Shown here: one piece after another, positions 31,301 through 36,057 of the stretch
Layout of the letters: every line of letters begins with the position of its first letter
Position numbering within the stretch: position 1 is the stretch's first letter
Assembly (NCBI RefSeq): GCF_944387245.1
Contig: NZ_CALXEE010000015.1
Span: 1 to 36,057, forward strand
Source of the DNA: an uncultured Intestinimonas sp.
Lineage (GTDB): Bacteria; Bacillota; Clostridia; Oscillospirales; Oscillospiraceae
Direction of reading: 5' to 3'
Length of the DNA: 36,057 bases
The notes under the pieces: generated by a model
What the model saw: the letters and a program-made list of their open reading frames with translations, nothing else
The model's database searches: none
Told to the model about the DNA's origin: nothing
Made by a program: the position numbers and the translations under genes

Positions 31301-31871
31301 CAGGCTCGGCGCAGGCGGGGGAGAAGAGGTCCAGGATGCCGCCCCGGAGGGCGAACTGGCCCACGCCCTCCACCTGGTCGCAGCGGACGTAGCCGGCGGC
31401 GGTGAGGGTCTCGGCCAGCTCATTGAGGTCGTGGACCTCACCCACCCGCAGGGTGTAGACGGTCTGGAGGAGGAGGTGTTTGGGCAGGGTCCGCTGGAGG
31501 AGGGCCTCCGGGGTGGTGACCACCAGGGGCGGCTCGTCCTGGGCCAGGGTGCGGAGAGCGGCCAGGCGCCGGTGCTCCCACTGACGGGAGACCACGGCGG
31601 CGTCGTGGAAGGTGAACTCCCGGCTGGGCAGGGTGAGGACGGCCTCGCCGGTGAAGGCGTGGAGGTCCTCGGCCAGGCGCTGGGCCTCCCCCTCGTCGGG
31701 GCACACCACCACCACCGGCCGGCCGGCCTTGACCCGGAGCCCGGCGGCAAAATGGGCGCGGTGGACCGCCGCCAGGCCGGACACGGCCGCCGGGCAGGCG
31801 CCCGAGTCCAGGGCGGTGAGCAGGGAGCCGAATTCCGGCACCCGGTCCAGGATGTGGAGAAGCTCTTTCAT
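28359..31871 (-). CDS. mfd: Transcription-repair coupling factor
   Basis: This large DNA translocase removes RNA polymerase stalled at lesions and recruits UvrA. Its 1170 residues match Mfd (about 1150-1180). An N-terminal UvrB-like module has VVVVCPDEGEAQRL near residue 55. The RNA-polymerase-interaction region (LSPGDLVVHEHHGIGRYVGM) lies near residue 500. The RecG-like helicase follows, with Walker A GDVGYGKT at 651-658 and the DEEQ box at 752-755. LRGRVGRS and a C-terminal TRCF domain end it. The start ATG at 31871 follows AAAGGAG. Position after glmU-prs-pth is the conserved Firmicutes order, here split from pth by 653 bp of repeats. Confidence 0.97.
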   Translation of the reverse strand: MKELLHILDRVPEFGSLLTALDSGACPAAVSGLAAVHRAHFAAGLRVKAGRPVVVVCPDEGEAQRLAEDLHAFTGEAVLTLPSREFTFHDAAVVSRQWEHRRLAALRTLAQDEPPLVVTTPEALLQRTLPKHLLLQTVYTLRVGEVHDLNELAETLTAAGYVRCDQVEGVGQFALRGGILDLFSPACAEPVRCEFFGDEINAMGTFDPASQRRVENRQVCDILPVAEVLPQLSPGGYVGLTEAMDGLISQVKGSKGDHATLLTTLSQDRERLSQGLSFPAMDRYLALIYPELATAADYLPEDAVVCLAESPRVAERARNYLWRMEEDVKTLLESGLVAGQIARFVRTFEELMARLSDYPVVFLDTFTSNTYPLRPKSLLDVLTKQLPSYGASLETAAADLEHYQRAGFATVVLASAERRCLDLQAMLREKKVRTAVDFQLHELPGPGKAVICLGGLSAGFEYPGAAAAVLTEGRAVPARKVRSKKDSSRQKLASYADLSPGDLVVHEHHGIGRYVGMVKMSTDGVQKDYVKIAYAGSDTLYVPATQLDLVSKYVGSGDDTEHKKLNKLGGTDWEKTKTRAKKAVQDLAKGLIQLYAQRERLPGYAFAPDSPWMREFEDQFEYTETDDQLRCIQDIKRDMETPKPMDRLLCGDVGYGKTEVAFRAIMKCVLDGKQAAILAPTTVLARQHYLSARRRFAKFPVEIDVVSRFRTPAQMRQTLMDLRAGKVDLLIGTHRLFNKDVQFKDLGLLVVDEEQRFGVAHKEKLKELSKQVDVLTLSATPIPRTLNMALSGIRDMSTLEEPPQDRQPVQTYVLEHDWSVLRDAMSRELERGGQVYYLHNRVETIDRTAGRIQAMLPDARVAVAHGKMTQEAINDVMSQMTDGEVDILVCTTIIETGIDIPNANTLIIEDADRMGLSQLHQLRGRVGRSARRAFAYMTYRKGKVLTEVQTKRLAAIREFAEFGSGFKIAMRDLEIRGAGNVLGPEQSGFLVSVGYDMYLKLLEEAVLEEKGETAQLPAECSADLTVAASIPDKYVPSPEQRMDLYRRIARIRSEHDADDLVDELIDRYGDPPRTVNNLISVALLRAAAAACGISEIAQKGERLLFVLSQVDFQKVSSLCGGQAYRGRLLFSAGEKPHLALRLKKGEDPLKLATRLVEDYAAPAAPPPTTP

Positions 31872-31940
31872 ACGGTGCTCCTTTGGCGGTGGGTGGTGGG
31901 GATAAAGATGGAGTATGGGTGGCTATCATCCGCCCAATAA

Positions 31941-31990
31941 GCCTTCCCCTGGGGGAAGGTGGCTGGCCGGAGGCCAGACGGATGAGGGGG
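31941..31990 (+). repeat. Family-B two-hairpin element, copy 6
   Basis: CCTTCCCC / GGGGAAGG with a minimal loop, then CTGGCC / GGCCAG, then ACGGATGAGGGGG. The second stem differs from all others but is paired. Confidence 0.8.
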
Positions 31991-32043
31991 AGCCTTGCCG
32001 CGTGGTGTTACATCTCGTTTCTTTATCTTTCTGTGACGTGAAA

Positions 32044-32314
32044 GGACGGGAGAGACGGTCAAAGACCGTTTCTTTTTCCCTGCCGGAAAAAGAACGGTTT
32101 TTGGAATCCAAAGAAAAAGGGGCTACCGAGCGGGTTAGGTGATTCCAAATAGGAATCCGGCGGCCCGCCTTTACGCCCCGTAGAGGACCAGCACCGTCCA
32201 AGGGAGACTCCGCCGGCGGAACAGGGACAAGCCGTGGTCCTATCCCAACTTTTTTCGCCGCCTGCGTAGGTGGGGGTCGGGACGTGGTGGCGCTGCCTGA
32301 TGTTACCTCTATCG
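32044..32314 (+). repeat. Family-A interspersed repeat, copy 4
   Basis: GGACGGGAGAGACGG start, CTTTTTCC / GGAAAAAG hairpin, CGGCGGCCCG block, and TTTTTTCGCCGCCTGCGTAG end. The central block reads CGTAGAGGACCAGCACCGTC, as in copy 5 rather than copies 1 and 3. Confidence 0.8.
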
Positions 32315-32334
32315 TAGGGCGTGGCAATCGGAGG

Positions 32335-32404
32335 CCCCGGGGGGTACATCCAATAGGGGGGCCGTCAGGCCGGGGTGAGCGGTACGGACTTTGCCCCGAC
32401 GACG
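32335..32404 (+). repeat. Family-E element, copy 2
   Basis: The outer part GGGGGTACATCCAATAGGGG is followed by an inner block (32361-32404) that is the near-identical reverse complement of the inner block of copy 1 at 12346-12391. Confidence 0.8.
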
Positions 32405-32524
32405 TCGCGCCCCACAAATCAAGTGGTTCCGAGCTGCCACGTCGGGCGGCTGATAGCCGCCCCTACACAAAACGGTGCAAGTCAGGACGTAGGGGCGGAG
32501 ACCATCCGCCCGGGCCGGGCGGTC

Positions 32525-33118
32525 TTACCCGTTATATTGGTTCATGGCCTTGTCCACGCCCTCCCGGATGAGACACTCGGCGGCGTCGGCGGCCTTTTTG
32601 ACCGCCTCCTCCACCGCCTTCTTGTCCTCGCCCTGGAACTTGCCCAGGACCCAGTCGGCCATGTCGTAGTCGGGGTGGGGCTTCTGGCCCACCCCCAGCC
32701 GGATGCGGGGGAACTGGTCGGTGCCCAGGTGGGCGATGATGTTCTTGAGGCCGTTGTGGCCGCCGGCGGAGCCGGACCGGCGCACCCGGATCTTGCCGGG
32801 GGCCAGGGACACCTCATCGGAGATCACCAGCACGTGCTCCGGGGGGATCTTGTAGAAGGCGGCGGCCTCATGGACGGCCTCGCCGGACAGGTTCATATAG
32901 GTCACCGGCTTCATGAGCAGGACCTTCTGGTCCCCCACGGTGATGGTGTTGGTGAGGGCCCGGAACTTCAGGCGCTGGACGGGGACGTTGTGTCGCTCGG
33001 CCAGCTCGTCGGCCACCATAAAGCCTACGTTGTGGCGGGTGTTTTCATACTGGTCTCCGGGGTTGCCCAGGCACACCAGCAGCCAGTCCACGCCGCCGCT
33101 CTTTTTGTTGAAAAGCAT
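32525..33118 (-). CDS. pth: Peptidyl-tRNA hydrolase
   Basis: This cytosolic enzyme frees tRNA from peptidyl-tRNA that drops off ribosomes. The 197 residues match the family. The motifs are LVCLGNPGDQYENTRHNVGF at about 14-33 with catalytic His29, the MNLSG loop, the SDEV acidic residue, and the GSAGGHNGLKN helix that contacts tRNA. The start ATG at 33118 has GAGGTG upstream. It is part of the conserved glmU-prs-pth-mfd order. Confidence 0.96.
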   Translation of the reverse strand: MLFNKKSGGVDWLLVCLGNPGDQYENTRHNVGFMVADELAERHNVPVQRLKFRALTNTITVGDQKVLLMKPVTYMNLSGEAVHEAAAFYKIPPEHVLVISDEVSLAPGKIRVRRSGSAGGHNGLKNIIAHLGTDQFPRIRLGVGQKPHPDYDMADWVLGKFQGEDKKAVEEAVKKAADAAECLIREGVDKAMNQYNG

Positions 33119-33168
33119 AGTACACCTCGCAGGGCCGCCAACCGAAAAAAGACGGCAAACGGCCAAAG

Positions 33169-33192
33169 GGGGCAGAGCCTTGGCTCTGCCCC
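33169..33192. terminator. Perfect hairpin between prs and pth
   Basis: GGGGCAGAGCC / GGCTCTGCCCC is an 11-bp perfect stem with a 2-nt gap. The T-run is poor (CTTTGG on the minus strand), so it may be a weak terminator, an RNA-stability element or another dispersed hairpin. Confidence 0.45.
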
Positions 33193-33276
33193 TAAAGTCT
33201 TTGGTAAAGTCTCTGTTTGACGGCATCGGTTCCCCTCGGCCCATGGGTCACAGGGGGCCGCAGTCGGAAGGATGGA

Positions 33277-34236
<960 letters not shown>

Positions 34237-34309
34237 TTCAGCATCCCTCACAAAATGTTATTTTTTCTTTCCTTTATGTCGCATTCACAGGCCCACGCCT
34301 GGATGTCAC

Positions 34310-35521
34310 TTACTTTTTGCCCTTGGCCCGGCGGCGCTTGGCCGCCCACTGGACCTTGATGGTCTGGGGAGAGCGGGCGATGCACAGGCTGTCCGCCGGC
34401 ACATCCTCGGTAACGGTGCTGCCCGCCGCCGTGTAGGCGCCGTCCCCGATCTTCACCGGGGCCACCAGGTTGGTGTTGCAGCCGATGAAGGCGTTGTCCC
34501 CGATGGTGGTGCGGAACTTGGCGGTGCCGTCGTAGTTCACCGTCACCGTGCCGCAGCCGAAGTTGATGTGGGACCCGGCGTCGGTGTCCCCCACATAGGT
34601 GAGGTGGGAGATCTTGGTGCCGTCGCCGATGGTGGAGTTCTTGAGCTCCACGAAGTCGCCCACCTTCACGTCCTTGCCCACGTGGCAGTTGGGCCGCACG
34701 TAGGCGAAGGGCCCCACGGTGGTGCCGTCGTCCACGGTGGACTCGTTGAGCTGGGAGGCGTTCACCGTCACCCGGTTTCCGATGACGCAGTCCCGGATCA
34801 TGGTGTTGGGGCCGATCTCACAGCCCGCGCCGATGACGGTCTCCCCCCGCAGGATGGTGCCGGGGAGGATGACGGTGCCGCCGCCCACCTTGACCCGGGG
34901 GCCGATATAGGCCTGCTCCTTGTCGATGAAACGGACGGGGGCGGCGGAGAATTCGCCGCACAGCCGCTCCACCGAGGCGTGGCGGGCGAAGTACTGGGCG
35001 CTGTCCCAGACGGGGGTGGGGCGGTCCAGGGGCAAAAGCCCCTTATAGGTGCCGGGGGTGACGCCGAAGGCGCCGCCCTGGGCCCGGACGGCGGTCAGGA
35101 AGTCGCCGCCCTCCTCCATGGCGGAGCGGAGGGCCTGGGCGTCCATGGTGTAGGCGCCGGCGTCCTCACCCCGGGGCAGGCCCTCCCCGAAGCGGCCGGT
35201 GAGCCGGCCAGCCCCCTGGTCGTCCAGAAAGACGGGGCGGGTAAAGACCAGCACGGAGCCCTCCAGATCGGAGAGAAAGGCGGACAGGCGCCCGGCGGCG
35301 TCGCCGGCGCCCTCGGTGACGAATTGCGTCCCGGCGGGGAAGCAGGCTTCTGCGGCGGCCTGGTCGTCGCCGTGGCAGACCACCAGGAAACGCTCCACGC
35401 CGGCGCGCTCCAGCGCCGCCGACAGCCAGGTACAGGCCGGGTCAAAGAGAATGTCTTGCAGCATGAGGGAGGGGGTGTCGTCCTCCCGGGGCAGGAACAC
35501 GATGGCTCCCATAGATCCCAT
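34310..35521 (-). CDS. glmU: GlmU-like protein with degenerate uridylyltransferase half
   Basis: Its genomic place (before prs) and C-terminal half are those of GlmU, which makes UDP-GlcNAc for the cell wall. Residues from about 200 form a left-handed beta-helix, and the acetyltransferase residues known from E. coli align: Arg276 (VRPN), Lys294 (ELKNS), His306 and Tyr309 (SHLTY), Asn329 (VNYDG) and Lys335. The N-terminal half is short (about 195 versus 230 residues), and the G-loop LAAGxGTRMxS is replaced by FLPREDDTPS (9-18), so uridylyltransfer looks lost. The nearby ERAGVERFLVVCHG shows common ancestry. The start ATG at 35521 has GGAGG; the upstream GTG is rejected. A separate UDP-GlcNAc pyrophosphorylase would be needed elsewhere. 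Confidence 0.85.
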   Translation of the reverse strand: MGSMGAIVFLPREDDTPSLMLQDILFDPACTWLSAALERAGVERFLVVCHGDDQAAAEACFPAGTQFVTEGAGDAAGRLSAFLSDLEGSVLVFTRPVFLDDQGAGRLTGRFGEGLPRGEDAGAYTMDAQALRSAMEEGGDFLTAVRAQGGAFGVTPGTYKGLLPLDRPTPVWDSAQYFARHASVERLCGEFSAAPVRFIDKEQAYIGPRVKVGGGTVILPGTILRGETVIGAGCEIGPNTMIRDCVIGNRVTVNASQLNESTVDDGTTVGPFAYVRPNCHVGKDVKVGDFVELKNSTIGDGTKISHLTYVGDTDAGSHINFGCGTVTVNYDGTAKFRTTIGDNAFIGCNTNLVAPVKIGDGAYTAAGSTVTEDVPADSLCIARSPQTIKVQWAAKRRRAKGKK

Positions 35522-35587
35522 AAGAAAAGCCTCCAGAAAAGAGTTCGGATCAGGGCGGTCCGGCACGCCGTCCGCCCGCGCGTGAAC

Positions 35588-35616
35588 ATTATATCAGATT
35601 GGTATGTGTTTTGCAC
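35588..35616 (-). promoter_or_regulatory. Probable promoter of the glmU-prs-pth operon
   Basis: On the minus strand a consensus TATAAT (35593-35588) lies 67 bp before the start; the -35 is poor (GTGCAA at 17 bp). Confidence 0.5.
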
Positions 35617-35757
35617 TCCTAACCGCAAATTTTTTCGCGGAAGGGCGATTGGTAGTACCAAAACAGACCAAAACACGGGGTTTTCCGTCAAAATGCCGGA
35701 AAAATGGGGGATAAAAGGGGGTATGGGCGCTTTCACATCCGACCTGCGCCGCAGCAA

Positions 35758-36018
35758 AGGCAATCCCAGGCAGCGCCACCACGTCCCGATACCCACCCAC
35801 GCAGGCGGCGAAAAAATGTTGGATAGGACCACAGCTTTTCTCTGTTCCACCGACGGAGTCACCTGTGGACGGTGCCGGTCCTCTACGGGGGCGTAAAGAC
35901 GGGTCGCCGGATTCCTATTTGGAGCCACTCAACCCCCACGGGAGCCCCTTTTTCTTTGGATTCCCAAAACCATTCTTTTTCCAGCAGGGAAAAAGAAATG
36001 GGTTTTGAACGGTCCTTG
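35758..36018 (-). repeat. Family-A interspersed repeat, copy 5 (inverted)
   Basis: The minus strand shows the family order: CTTTTTCC / GGAAAAAG, GGAATCC, CGGCGACCCGTC, CGTAGAGGACCGGCACCGTC, and TTTTTTCGCCGCCTGCGTGG. It is the only copy in this orientation. Confidence 0.8.
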
Positions 36019-36033
36019 TGGGACCACTTAACG

Positions 36034-36057
36034 CCCCCCTCATCCGTCATGGCCGTC
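36034..36057 (-). repeat. Family-B element, copy 7, truncated by window end
   Basis: The plus strand reads CCCCCTCATCCGTCATGGCC, the reverse of the CGGATGAGGG tail plus the start of a GGCCATGA-type second stem as in copy 3. Confidence 0.65.

Larger units (their letters stand above)
31872..32524. other. Repeat-filled gap between pth and mfd
   Basis: No gene is supported here. The order is family-B, family-A, family-E, a reverse family-C fragment (about 32401-32415), and D-type palindromes (GGGCGGCTGATAGCCGCCC near 32444 and GGGGCGGAGACCATCCGCCC near 32492). In most Firmicutes pth and mfd are close or separated by one short gene. I found no clear mfd promoter. Confidence 0.7.
35617..36057. other. 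Region upstream of glmU, repeat-rich, cut by window edge
   Basis: No gene is supported here. About 140 bp of AT-richer sequence is followed by an inverted family-A copy and the start of an inverted family-B element. Confidence 0.6.

Noticed and set aside
28341-31940. 1199-residue plus-strand reading frame opposite mfd
   Set aside because: The composition is typical of antisense frames in GC-rich DNA, while the minus strand encodes a full-length Mfd with helicase motifs.

Overview
The window is GC-rich (about 60-65% G+C by eye) and comes from a Gram-positive-type anaerobe. The gene order glmU-prs-pth-mfd (35.5 to 28.4 kb) matches the Bacillus/Clostridium arrangement. There is an SLH-domain glycosidase, a lipobox substrate-binding protein and a set of butyrate/CoA-transferase genes. 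My inference is a gut Oscillospiraceae (Flavonifractor/Intestinimonas/Lawsonibacter-like) butyrate producer; no 16S or other decisive marker is present.

Layout. 0.1-2.7 kb (-): a YitT-type membrane protein and an SLH/GH18 envelope glycosidase. 3.0-8.9 kb (+): xanthine phosphoribosyltransferase (xpt), then a BMP-type nucleoside/purine ABC importer (lipoprotein, double-NBD ATPase, two permeases). The lipoprotein gene is preceded by a roughly 170-nt leader with mutually exclusive hairpins ending in a terminator. 8.9-10.0 kb (-): an SCP2-like protein and an HExxH protein. 10.08-10.35 kb (-): two tandem, homologous small RNA genes that I infer from paired hairpin terminators and a shared 5' end; they are partly complementary to ribosome-binding sites and start codons. 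10.4-11.8 kb: tadA, a glutaredoxin-like protein, and a MocA-type molybdenum-cofactor nucleotidyltransferase. 12.7-23.3 kb: a catabolic block with a dihydropyrimidinase/hydantoinase, a small membrane protein, a threonine-synthase-like enzyme, a second fold-type II PLP enzyme, carbamate kinase and a three-subunit xanthine-dehydrogenase-type molybdenum hydroxylase. 23.8-28.0 kb (-): two-subunit CoA-transferase, a butyryl-CoA:acetate CoA-transferase-like protein, and thiolase. 28.4-35.5 kb (-): mfd, pth, prs and a GlmU-like protein whose nucleotidyltransferase half looks degenerate.

Working together (inference). The importer, xpt, MocA, molybdenum hydroxylase, amidohydrolase and carbamate kinase look like parts of an anaerobic purine or hydropyrimidine salvage/catabolism system: uptake, ring hydroxylation, ring opening, deamination by PLP enzymes and ATP recovery from carbamoyl phosphate. 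The thiolase and CoA-transferases would serve butyrate formation.

The intergenic DNA is unusually rich in dispersed repeats. There are five copies of a roughly 250-270 bp element (family A), a two-hairpin element with compensatory stem changes (family B, six complete or partial copies plus one cut by the window edge), a GCGCGCC element (family C), a GGGCGGAT palindrome (D), and a pair of elements whose inner 45 bp is inverted between copies (E). I saw no tRNA, rRNA, CRISPR array, transposase or phage gene.
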